From: Streptomyces griseoaurantiacus
GTDB lineage: Bacteria > Actinomycetota > Actinomycetes > Streptomycetales > Streptomycetaceae
Length of the DNA: 62,636 nucleotides
Reading direction: 5' to 3'
Assembly: GCA_014656015.1 (NCBI GenBank)
Contig: BNBP01000041.1
Location: forward strand, 1 to 62,636
Shown: positions 49,168-57,429 of the stretch, in pieces
Numbering within the stretch: position 1 is the first letter of the stretch
How the letters are laid out: every line of letters begins with the position of its first letter
Position numbers and translations under genes: made by a program
The notes under the pieces: model-generated
Told to the model about the DNA's origin: nothing
The model's input: the letters and a program-made list of their open reading frames with translations, nothing else
Databases searched by the model: none

Positions 49168-50043
49168 ATGGCGGCATCACTGGAGCAACTCGAGCAGCGC
49201 CTGTCCCACCTGCGCACCGAGCTGCGGGGTGCCGTGCGCGCACGGGACAAGGCCGAAACGGCGCGCATCCGTCGCGCGCTGCGCGAAGCCGAGGCCGCCT
49301 GGGAGCACGCCCTCGAGACCGAGGCGGAACCGGACGGCGAGGCACTCCCAGCCGAGCCCCCGGCCCCGCAGGCCTCGGCGACCACAGGCGCACCACGCCG
49401 CACGGAGCGCCCGGCGCACGGCTCCATCCCGATCCGCGAACAGGTCCACCAGGCACTCACCCTGCTGGGCGCCCCTGCCGCCCCGAAGCTCATCTCGTCC
49501 ACCTACGAGGCGTTCTTCACCGAGTCACTGGTCGCCACCAAACTCGCGTCCCTGCGTCGCGACGAGGAGCGCTCCTTCACGGCACAGGGCTATGCCCGCC
49601 CGTACTACATCTGCGCGGCACTGACCCACGACCGCCTGGTCCCCGCACGCGGACTCCTGGCCCTGTCCACCTGGCCCGTGGAGCGGCGGATCATCGGCCC
49701 GCTCAGCCCGCGCGCCGACTTCCTCACCCACGCGGTGGGAACCGCCGAGCAGATCCAGCGACTCACCACCGCGGGGCATCCGACTCCCGATGCAGCTTGG
49801 CGGCTGTTGCGCCGTTTCGCCCTCACGATCCCGGGCGCCTACGACGCCGCGGCCCCGGAACCGGACCCCGCCCGCGTCATCGCGGCCGCCCACGCCGAAG
49901 CGGCCGTCCACCAGCAGGAGGACGACCAGCAACGGCAAGCGGCCGCGCAGCGCGCCCGTTCCCAACTCGCCGACGTACAGCAGCTGTTCGGTGCGGCACC
50001 GATGCGTGACGCCCTGCGCGACGCGAGTGGGACCCTGTCCTGA
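49168..50043 (+). CDS. Coiled-coil / winged-helix-like protein, function unknown
   Basis: A 291-residue protein of no recognised family. Residues 1-60 are a charged coiled coil (LEQLEQRLSHLRTELRGAVR); ~60-90 is a Pro/Ala linker; ~90-150 (IREQVHQALTLLGAPAAPKL then ISSTYEAFFTESLVATKLAS and LRRDEERSF) reads like a winged helix; the last ~60 residues are a Gln/Ala-rich helix (HAEAAVHQQEDDQQRQAAAQ). It is the first gene after the leaderless promoter, so it may be the operon's regulator or a structural adaptor. Followed by 90 nt with a 12-bp direct repeat, then the nuclease-like gene. Confidence 0.75.
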   Translation: MAASLEQLEQRLSHLRTELRGAVRARDKAETARIRRALREAEAAWEHALETEAEPDGEALPAEPPAPQASATTGAPRRTERPAHGSIPIREQVHQALTLLGAPAAPKLISSTYEAFFTESLVATKLASLRRDEERSFTAQGYARPYYICAALTHDRLVPARGLLALSTWPVERRIIGPLSPRADFLTHAVGTAEQIQRLTTAGHPTPDAAWRLLRRFALTIPGAYDAAAPEPDPARVIAAAHAEAAVHQQEDDQQRQAAAQRARSQLADVQQLFGAAPMRDALRDASGTLS

Positions 50044-50097
50044 CGACCCCTTCACGACGGCGATGACGTCAGACGCCTCGCACGCCGGTGAGCTCCT

Positions 50098-50121
50098 GAA
50101 GACGTTCCCGAAGACGTTCCC
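50098..50121. repeat. 12-bp direct repeat
   Basis: GAAGACGTTCCC twice in tandem (50098-50109, 50110-50121) in the 90-nt gap between the first two genes of the plus-strand operon, just before the second gene's weak ribosome site. Confidence 0.7.
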
Positions 50122-50133
50122 GAAGTAGAGACG

Positions 50134-51252
50134 ATGCCCTCGCAGCAGTCCGAACCTCCCGACGACCGACTCGCACGGCTGCGTGGACCGCAGCCCCCTC
50201 AGCCGTACACCGCCCGCAAGATCACCGCCCTGACCGCCAATCCCGCCTGCGCCCGCCGCGCCGTCCTCGACGCCGCCGGAGTGGACAAGGCACTGCTCGC
50301 CCAGCAGGTCGGATACGAGCCGCGCTTCGGCCAGTCCCCCTTCACTCTCGCCCGCGAACAGGCATTCCACGGCCTCGTGAAGTGGGGCAGCTACGCCGAA
50401 CTCATCCGGCTGCTGCGCGAGCAGCTCTCCGTCCCCGTAGCGGAGGCCCATGTCACCGACCTCAACGAGGTAGGGGGCAACACTGCCCTGCACCTGCGCG
50501 AGCGGGAGACCCGCCGCCTCATCGCGCACGTGGCCTCCGGCCAGGACGTACGCCTCATCCTCGACCGCCCCGTGCTCACCCTCGAAGTCGCCGGTCAGAC
50601 GGCGTACTTGGAACCGGACGCGCTCACCCACCGCATCGGGGGGAAGTTCCACATCGTCCTGATCCGCTCGTTCGCCGCGATCGACGGCCAGGCCAATCCG
50701 ACCGCCGTCGCCGAGGCGGCCAAGCAGGCCGCGGTGTACGTCCTCGCGCTGCACCGCGCCTTCGAGACGGCCGGCCTGCCCACCGAGCAGATCTCCCACG
50801 AGTTCCTGCTCGTCTGCCCCAAGGACTTCTCCAACCGCCCCTACGGCCGCCTGATCGACCTCCGGCAGGAACTCGACGCCCTCCAGTTCCAGCTCTCGCG
50901 GCTGCGGCGGGCCGAGGACCTCGCGGCCCAGCTCCCCGAGACGGCGACCCTGGACACGACCCGAAGCGCGGACGAACTCTCTGCCTCCATAGAGGCGTTG
51001 GACGCGTCGTACACACCCTCCTGCCTGTCCTTCTGCGAAATGGCGCGCTACTGCCGCGACGAGGCCGCCGGATGCGCCTCGCCGGCCCGCCTGGGCAGCG
51101 GCGTGCGCAACGACCTGCCGGGCATCGACTCCACCCGCACCGCGCTCGACTACGTGGACGGCGTCGCCGCCCCCGGAGAGGCCGAGACGGAAGCCGCCGA
51201 CCTGCTGCGCGCCGCCGCCCGGCTGCGCCAACTCCGCCGGGGGGCCGCATGA
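50134..51252 (+). CDS. Cas4-like Fe-S nuclease-fold protein with degenerate active site
   Basis: A 372-residue RecB/Cas4-like protein. The iron-sulfur cysteine layout is complete: Cys39 (NPACARR) before the core and Cys297, Cys301, Cys307 (CLSFCEMARYC) after it. Core positions present are His79 (AFHG), Asp162 (LEPDAL) and the QxxxY motif Gln198-Tyr202 (KQAAVY). However, the strand that should carry E-x-K reads HIVLIRSF, so the Glu and Lys are not in place. It may bind DNA without cutting, or use shifted residues. Its TGA overlaps the next ATG by 3 nt (ATGA). Partner of the SF1 helicase two genes on. Confidence 0.75.
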   Translation: MPSQQSEPPDDRLARLRGPQPPQPYTARKITALTANPACARRAVLDAAGVDKALLAQQVGYEPRFGQSPFTLAREQAFHGLVKWGSYAELIRLLREQLSVPVAEAHVTDLNEVGGNTALHLRERETRRLIAHVASGQDVRLILDRPVLTLEVAGQTAYLEPDALTHRIGGKFHIVLIRSFAAIDGQANPTAVAEAAKQAAVYVLALHRAFETAGLPTEQISHEFLLVCPKDFSNRPYGRLIDLRQELDALQFQLSRLRRAEDLAAQLPETATLDTTRSADELSASIEALDASYTPSCLSFCEMARYCRDEAAGCASPARLGSGVRNDLPGIDSTRTALDYVDGVAAPGEAETEAADLLRAAARLRQLRRGAA

Positions 51253-52766
51253 GCGTCCTGTCCACCGTCGCGACGCTCACGGCGTCCCGCACCGGCCGCG
51301 CCGAACGGCTGACGACCGTCCGCCACCAGTACCTGGACGAGAAGCCGTTCGTCCTGGTGCCGCTCACCCTCGCCGGCGAAGCATGCGCGCCCCTGGCCGC
51401 CCTCGCGGGTACGGACCCCGAACACCCGACCCTCCTCACCGTCCACCAGCCGCGCAACCGCGCCGAACGCTTCCGGTTCGCCGAGCGCCTGGCCACCCTC
51501 CTCCTCGCGTATATCGACGGGTGTCGGACGGAGACGGAGCCCTACACCGTCGGCCGCGGCAAGGAGAAAGAGGAACGCCTGCGCTTCCAGCGGGCCCCGC
51601 AGCTCCTCGTCCCGAACGGCGAGGGCATCGCCTACGTGCGCCTGCTCGGCCGGCTGACCAGACTGCGCGCCACCGAGGGGCCGTACGCGGTCGACCCGTC
51701 CGTGCCCACCCTCGGCAAGTGGCTGACCTGGTTCGCGGACCTGGCCGAGTTCCCGGACTCCGGTGTGCTCCTCGCGATGACCCGACTGCTCGCCGCCAAC
51801 TGGGCCACGGGCCAGAGCTCCTCCGAGGACTCCCACCTCGCGTCCCTGCTCGCCTGGATCGATCCACCAGAGGACAGTGACGGCGCGCGGGCGGCACGGG
51901 AGGCGGAGGACCCCGCCGTGTGGCCGCCGGCCGGTCCGTCCACGGACCCGGTCTTCGACCGGACCCTGCACGAGTTGATGACGCGCTACGACGAGGCGTC
52001 CGACGACCGCGGACGCGAGGCGGTCGGCCGCCAGATCGACCGTGAGCTGCACAGCCAGATGCTGCCCACCTGGCGGCTGATGTGGCGCGGCGTGGAGCTG
52101 CTCCGCGAGCTGCCGGAGGGCGCCCACGTCCCCGGCCGCTGGGCCCTCGACCGGCGCTGGTTCTCCGAGTACGCCGAGTACCTGGACGCCGACGGCCGCC
52201 CGCAGGCCCGCCGCGACCAGGCCGTCCGAGCCGCCCGCCGCCTGGCCCGGCTGGAGGACGCAGTCACCCGTTACGAGGCGCAACGCGCGTACGACGACCC
52301 GCTGGTGTTGGCGGAGTACGAGCTGGCCGGCGAGGCGTTCACGGGCACGGTCACGGCCAGGGACGAGGACCGCTTCGTCCCCGGCGACCGTCCCGGCTCC
52401 CAGGTCTGGCGTCCGACGATCACCCTCCGCACCGGCACCGACACCCGCGTCGCCCTAGCGGTCGGCACGGAGGTGAAGTCCCCCGCCCGGCCCGGCCAAG
52501 GAGCTCGGATCCTCGAAGTACGGCGGGAGGACGACGGCGGCCACACCGTGGTGCTCCAGCTCGAGGGCGGCTTCGAGAGGAAGCGCAAGCCCCCAGCTCC
52601 GGCTGGCACTCTCGCGCAGACCGGCGAGGAGCTGACGTACACCACGCTCAACCCCACGGCCATGCCCTCCGCCCTGCCCGACGAGGAGAACACCCCCTGG
52701 ACCCACGGCGGTCCGCCCCATCCGTATGAGCCCACCGACGAGGACGCAGAGGAGACCTGGGAGTGA
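51249..52766 (+). CDS. Unknown protein of the nuclease-helicase operon
   Basis: A 505-residue protein not recognised. The N-terminal half is alpha/beta (FVLVPLTLAGEACAPLAALA; TLLTVHQPRNRAERFRFAER), the middle helical (MLPTWRLMWRGVELLRELPE; RRWFSEYAEYLDADG), and the region ~390-480 strand-rich (WRPTITLRTGTDTRVALAVG; GARILEVRREDDGGHTVVLQ), suggesting a small beta-barrel of OB or SH3 type. No catalytic motif was seen. It overlaps both neighbours by 4 nt (ATGA and GTGA), so it is made together with the nuclease-like protein and the helicase, possibly as a bridging subunit. Confidence 0.8.
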   Translation: MSVLSTVATLTASRTGRAERLTTVRHQYLDEKPFVLVPLTLAGEACAPLAALAGTDPEHPTLLTVHQPRNRAERFRFAERLATLLLAYIDGCRTETEPYTVGRGKEKEERLRFQRAPQLLVPNGEGIAYVRLLGRLTRLRATEGPYAVDPSVPTLGKWLTWFADLAEFPDSGVLLAMTRLLAANWATGQSSSEDSHLASLLAWIDPPEDSDGARAAREAEDPAVWPPAGPSTDPVFDRTLHELMTRYDEASDDRGREAVGRQIDRELHSQMLPTWRLMWRGVELLRELPEGAHVPGRWALDRRWFSEYAEYLDADGRPQARRDQAVRAARRLARLEDAVTRYEAQRAYDDPLVLAEYELAGEAFTGTVTARDEDRFVPGDRPGSQVWRPTITLRTGTDTRVALAVGTEVKSPARPGQGARILEVRREDDGGHTVVLQLEGGFERKRKPPAPAGTLAQTGEELTYTTLNPTAMPSALPDEENTPWTHGGPPHPYEPTDEDAEETWE

Positions 52767-54127
52767 CCGCCCTCCTTCCCGGCACTGGGGAGCCCGAAGC
52801 CCTCACCCCCGGCGAACGCGCGGACCGGGCGGTCGCAGGGATCCTGACCAGCCTCGATACCGGGCCCGGCCGGGGCGTCGTGGTGGACTCGCCTCCCGGA
52901 GCCGGGAAGTCCACGCTGGTGGTGAAGGCCACCGGGCACCTGACGTCCGCCGGCCACCAGCTCATGATCGTCGCGCAGACCAACGAGCAGGTCGACGACC
53001 TGGTGGACCGCATCGCGCGGGAGCACCCCGGTCTGGCACTCGGCCGCCTCCACGCCAGTGGCCACGTCCTCCCGCCCCGCGTCACCCAGCACCCCAACGT
53101 GACCGGGAGCAACCAGGTGACGGACCTGCGCGACCTGCCCGTCGTGGTGTCCACCGCGAAGAAGTGGTCGTTCGTCACCCCGGACAAGTGCGCCCCGTGG
53201 CGGTGGGCCATCGTCGACGAGGCGTACCAGATGCGCTCGGACGGGCTCCTGGCGACGGCCCCGCTGTTCGCCCAGGACGACTCGCGGGTCCTCTTCGTCG
53301 GCGACCCGGGTCAACTCGACCCCTTCGCCACCGTGGAGACCGACCGCTGGCACGGCCTGACCTGGGACCCCCTGCGCAACGCGGTCGACGTCACCCTCGC
53401 CCACAACCCCGACCTGCTCCGCCACCAGCTGCCCGTCTCCTGGCGCCTCCCGGAGACGGCGGCGCCCCTGGTCGAGCGAGCCTTCTACCCCTTCTACCGG
53501 TTCATCCCCGGTACGACGGCACCGGAGCGCGTCCTGTCGTACGGCAGCCTTTCCCACGGCTCGGGTCCGCTGGACGAGGTCCTCGCCCGGGCCGCCGACT
53601 CCGGCTGGGGCCACCTGGAACTCCCCGCCCGCCACACCCTCGACCAGGACCCGGAGGTGGCGGACGCCCTCGCGGCGACGGCGGCCCGGCTGCTGGAGCG
53701 CGGCGCGCTGGTCAACGGGGAGCGGCTGACTGAGGCGCGCATCGCGATCGGCACGGCACGCACTGTGCAGGCGGACGCGGTCCGCTCCCGCCTCGCCGCC
53801 CGCGGCCTGACCGACATCACCGTGGACACCGCCAACCGCCTCCAGGGCCGCGAGTTCGACGTCACCCTCGTCTGGCACCCACTGTCCGGCCGCCAGGACG
53901 CCTCCGCCTTCCACCTGGAGACGGGCCGCCTGTGCGTTCTGCTGTCCCGACACCGTTTCGCGTGCATCGTGGTGGCCCGCGCCGGCATCCGGGACCTGTT
54001 GGACCGGCATCCGCGGAGCAGCCCTGTGTACCTGGATGTGCCGCCCAAGTTTCCGGATGGGTGGCGGGCACATCAGGTGGTTATGGGGCATTTGGAGCGG
54101 GGGGAGCACCGGGTGCGGGCGGCGTGA
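52763..54127 (+). CDS. Dna2/UPF1-like SF1 DNA helicase
   Basis: A 454-residue superfamily 1 helicase. Motif I is SPPGAGKST (43-51), motif II VDEAYQM (151-157, DEAY for DEAD/DEAE), motif III VGDPGQLDPF (179-188), motif V TANRLQGREFDVTLVW, motif VI LCVLLSRHRF. The compact layout and GDPGQ/LSRHR forms point to the SF1B Dna2/UPF1 group. GTG 52763 overlaps the previous TGA. Together with the Cas4-like protein it resembles a split Dna2 (in Dna2 an Fe-S nuclease and an SF1B helicase are fused). Confidence 0.88.
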   Translation: MTALLPGTGEPEALTPGERADRAVAGILTSLDTGPGRGVVVDSPPGAGKSTLVVKATGHLTSAGHQLMIVAQTNEQVDDLVDRIAREHPGLALGRLHASGHVLPPRVTQHPNVTGSNQVTDLRDLPVVVSTAKKWSFVTPDKCAPWRWAIVDEAYQMRSDGLLATAPLFAQDDSRVLFVGDPGQLDPFATVETDRWHGLTWDPLRNAVDVTLAHNPDLLRHQLPVSWRLPETAAPLVERAFYPFYRFIPGTTAPERVLSYGSLSHGSGPLDEVLARAADSGWGHLELPARHTLDQDPEVADALAATAARLLERGALVNGERLTEARIAIGTARTVQADAVRSRLAARGLTDITVDTANRLQGREFDVTLVWHPLSGRQDASAFHLETGRLCVLLSRHRFACIVVARAGIRDLLDRHPRSSPVYLDVPPKFPDGWRAHQVVMGHLERGEHRVRAA

Positions 54128-54170
54128 TCATGGGACGAATGGGGTCATTGTCGGTGGCAGACTGTACGGT

Positions 54171-54184
54171 CCACGCAGACGTGG
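54171..54184. promoter_or_regulatory. Palindrome CCACG-CAGA-CGTGG before the Res gene
   Basis: Perfect 5-bp inverted repeat with a 4-bp spacer in the 78-nt gap between the SF1 helicase stop and the Res start. Could be a small operator or weak hairpin; no convincing promoter boxes with normal spacing were found beside it. Confidence 0.4.
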
Positions 54185-54205
54185 CGTGAGGGAGATATCC
54201 AGAAC

Positions 54206-57200
54206 ATGGCAGCAGTGATCGAGAACCCGATCATCAATTCGCCGTACGCGGAACCGGCCTGGCACTGGGAGCTGGACCAGCGGGGCCAGCCGACCGGCGA
54301 GCGGGTTGCCGGGCGCCGCCCGAGCGAGACCTGGATGCCCGTACCGCGTTCCAGGAAGGGACGCAAGACCGGCGCCGGTGTTCAGCACGAGTTGTTTCTC
54401 GACGGCATCCTGGAGGAGCGCAAGGGCCAGGACGTCATCGGCAACATCCGAGCCGAGGTCTCCCGCTGGCGCCAGGCGGGCTATCCGAACATCACGCCCA
54501 CGACCCGTCGCCTTCTGGAGTACTGGACGGACGGCACCCGGGAGCGGAAGCTGTTCTTCGCCCAGGTGGAAGCCGTGGAGACCGCCATATACCTGACCGA
54601 GGTGGGCACGAAGCTCGGCAAGACGTGGATCGGCGCCCACCTGGACGAGGCCAACCAGGAGCACAACGCAGGCCTGCCCAGAGTCGCCCTGAAGATGGCG
54701 ACCGGCGCGGGCAAGACCGTGGTGATGGCGATGCTGATCGCCTGGAACACCCTCAACAAGGTCGCCGGCCCGCAGGACCGCCGGTTCGCCAAGCGTTTCC
54801 TCCTGGTGGCGCCCGGTGTGACCATCCGGGACCGGCTGCGCGTGCTGATGCCCTCCGACCCGAACAACTACTACAAGGAGCGGGACATCGTCCCGGCGGA
54901 CCTGTGGGGTGCGCTTGGTCAGGCTCAGGTGGCGATCACCAACTACCACACGTTCATGCTCCGCACGACGCGGGAGGGTCAGGGACTCGCGTCCAAGACC
55001 AAGAAGCTGCTCCTGGCCAGGTCCAAGGACGACCCCTTCGTCGAGACGCCCGCCATGATGGTCAACCGGGTCCTGCGCGATCTGGGCGGGAGCAAGGGGG
55101 AGATCATCGTCTTCAACGACGAGGCTCACCACTGCTACCAGACCCGCGGGGCCGCCCTGGAGGGGGCGGTCACCGTGGACGAGCTGAAGGGGGAGGAGAA
55201 GAAGCAGGCCGAGGAGGAGAACAAGCACGCTCGTCAGTGGTTCGACGGTCTGAACCACATCATGCGCAAGACCGGCATCAAGACCGTCTACGACCTCTCC
55301 GCGACCCCCTTCTACCTGACCGGCTCGGGCTACCCGGAGGGCACCCTCTTCCCGTGGGTGGTCAGCGACTTCGGACTCCTGGACGCCATCGAGTCGGGCC
55401 TCGTCAAGATCCCGCGTGTACCGGTGGACGACGACGCGGAACACAAGGACGTCTCGTACCTGAACCTGTGGGAACACATCAGGGACAAGATGCCGACGCG
55501 TACCCAGAAGCCGGAGACGCTCGCGGACAAGACGCTCCCACCTGTACTGGAAGGTGCCGCCCACAGCCTGTACCGGAACTACGCGCAGGCGTTCGCGCGG
55601 TGGGAGGAGGAGACCCGGGGCACCGGATCCACGCCCCCGGTGTTCATCATCGTCTGCAACAACACGACGGTCTCGAAGTGGGTGTACGACCAGATCGCCG
55701 GACACGAGCTCCCGGACACGGACGGTCTCGGCAAGCCGGGCATGCTGGAACACTTCTCCAACTACGACGCCCAGGGCCGCCGCTATGCCGTCCCGCGCAC
55801 CATCCTGGTCGACTCGGCGCAGCTGGAGTCCGACAACCCCCAGCTCGACGCCCAGTTCAAGGCAGCGGCGGCCGAGGAGCTGGAGGCGTTCAAGGAGGAG
55901 TACCGCACCCGGTTCCCGGACCGCGACGTGGAGGCGCTGAAGGACGCCGACCTGCTGCGCGAGGTCCTGAACACCGTCGGTAAGAAGGGCAAGCTCGGGC
56001 AGGACGTGCGGTGCGTGGTGTCCGTGTCCATGCTGACGGAGGGCTGGGACGCCAACACGGTCACGCACATCCTCGGGGTCCGAGCCTTCGGCAGTCACCT
56101 GCTGTGCGAGCAGGTGGTGGGCCGCGGCCTGCGCCGCATCTCGTACGCGGTCAACGAGGAGGGGCTGCTGGAACCGGAGTACGCGGACGTGTACGGCATC
56201 CCGTTCCAGTTCATCCAGACCGATCCGAACCGGGAGCTGAAGTCCAAGCCTCGACCGGAGCCGAAGCACGTCCGGGCCATGAGGGACCGGGAGGACCTGC
56301 GCATCACTTTCCCTTGCCTGGAGGGATACCGGGTGGAGGTGGAGGAGGCGCAGTTCTACGCGGACTTCACCGAGGCGGAGCCGTTCAAGGTCGACGAGGG
56401 CGTCGCCACGCGGGCCGATGTGGAGGGCATCGTCGGAGAGCAGGCCCGGCACACACTGGTCGACGGCCGCGACATCCGTGTGCAGCAGGTCTCCTTCCAA
56501 CTGGCCAAACTGGCACTGGACTTGCTGGAGGACCCGAAACGGGGTCGCAAGCCGTGGATGTTCCCGAACCTGGTACGGCTCGCCAAGGACTGGATCACAC
56601 ACTGCGTCGGCACGGACAACCAACGTGCCCTGGCGATCATCTCCCAGGTCTCCGAGGAACGGCAGCGGGCTGCTGAGTTGTTCTTCGCCGCGCTGAACCG
56701 CCAGGAAGGCGACAACACGTCCAAGGTGCTGCCCATCTTCGCGCGCTATGCGCCGGAGGGCTCCACGGACAACGTGGACTTCTACACCACCAAGGCGGTC
56801 TACGAGGCCGACGAGGACAAGTCGCCGGTGAACTACGTCGTGCTCGACGGGATAGACGGCAACACGTGGGAGCAGATCCTGGCCATGCTGCTCGACGGCA
56901 ACAAGAACGTGCAGTCGTACGTCAAGAACGACCACCTGGAGTTCGCGATCCCCTACCTCTTCGCGGGACGCACGCACCGGTATCTGCCCGACTTCATCGT
57001 CCGGCTGAAGCCACGGGACGAGGACGACGAGCAGCGCCACCTGATCGTGGAGGTCTCGGGCTCGCGCAAGTCTGCCGGCAAGCGGGCGGTGAAGGCGGAG
57101 ACCGCGCGGATGTGGTGCGCGGCCGTGAACAATCACGGCGGCTTCGGCAAGTGGGGCTATGTCGAGCTGTCTCAGAACCCGACCACGTTCAAGTCCGGCC

Positions 57201-57424
57201 TGGCGGCCGCGATCGAGTCGCTCTACGGCGACGGGGCGTTGACGGGTCTGTGCGAGGAAGGGCTCAAGAGCGTGGACAGGCTCAAGAGCGACGACGACGA
57301 AGCGGACTGGGGCAACGACGACTACCCCTGGGACGACGACCTGTTCAGCGCGGCGCGCGAGGCCGAGGGCGAATCCCGGCAGCGGCGGCAGCACGACGGC
57401 AACGACGACGAGGAAGGGAAGTAA
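54206..57424 (+). CDS. Type III-like restriction subunit (Res; BPTD_3080-like)
   Basis: A 1072-residue DEAD/DEAH translocase-nuclease. Walker A KMATGAGKTVVM is near residue 163, the DEAH box VFNDEAHHC near 302, motif V-VI SMLTEGWDANTVTHILGVRA and CEQVVGRGLRR near 610-640. The C-terminal nuclease region has YLPDFIVRLK (~927) and LIVEVSGSRKS (~948): the Pro-Asp and Glu of PD-(D/E)XK are there but the Lys is Ser. ATP-driven movement along DNA before cleavage is the family mechanism. The next gene, its Mod partner, starts 5 nt after the stop. Confidence 0.88.
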   Translation: MAAVIENPIINSPYAEPAWHWELDQRGQPTGERVAGRRPSETWMPVPRSRKGRKTGAGVQHELFLDGILEERKGQDVIGNIRAEVSRWRQAGYPNITPTTRRLLEYWTDGTRERKLFFAQVEAVETAIYLTEVGTKLGKTWIGAHLDEANQEHNAGLPRVALKMATGAGKTVVMAMLIAWNTLNKVAGPQDRRFAKRFLLVAPGVTIRDRLRVLMPSDPNNYYKERDIVPADLWGALGQAQVAITNYHTFMLRTTREGQGLASKTKKLLLARSKDDPFVETPAMMVNRVLRDLGGSKGEIIVFNDEAHHCYQTRGAALEGAVTVDELKGEEKKQAEEENKHARQWFDGLNHIMRKTGIKTVYDLSATPFYLTGSGYPEGTLFPWVVSDFGLLDAIESGLVKIPRVPVDDDAEHKDVSYLNLWEHIRDKMPTRTQKPETLADKTLPPVLEGAAHSLYRNYAQAFARWEEETRGTGSTPPVFIIVCNNTTVSKWVYDQIAGHELPDTDGLGKPGMLEHFSNYDAQGRRYAVPRTILVDSAQLESDNPQLDAQFKAAAAEELEAFKEEYRTRFPDRDVEALKDADLLREVLNTVGKKGKLGQDVRCVVSVSMLTEGWDANTVTHILGVRAFGSHLLCEQVVGRGLRRISYAVNEEGLLEPEYADVYGIPFQFIQTDPNRELKSKPRPEPKHVRAMRDREDLRITFPCLEGYRVEVEEAQFYADFTEAEPFKVDEGVATRADVEGIVGEQARHTLVDGRDIRVQQVSFQLAKLALDLLEDPKRGRKPWMFPNLVRLAKDWITHCVGTDNQRALAIISQVSEERQRAAELFFAALNRQEGDNTSKVLPIFARYAPEGSTDNVDFYTTKAVYEADEDKSPVNYVVLDGIDGNTWEQILAMLLDGNKNVQSYVKNDHLEFAIPYLFAGRTHRYLPDFIVRLKPRDEDDEQRHLIVEVSGSRKSAGKRAVKAETARMWCAAVNNHGGFGKWGYVELSQNPTTFKSGLAAAIESLYGDGALTGLCEEGLKSVDRLKSDDDEADWGNDDYPWDDDLFSAAREAEGESRQRRQHDGNDDEEGK

Positions 57425-57429
57425 GCACG

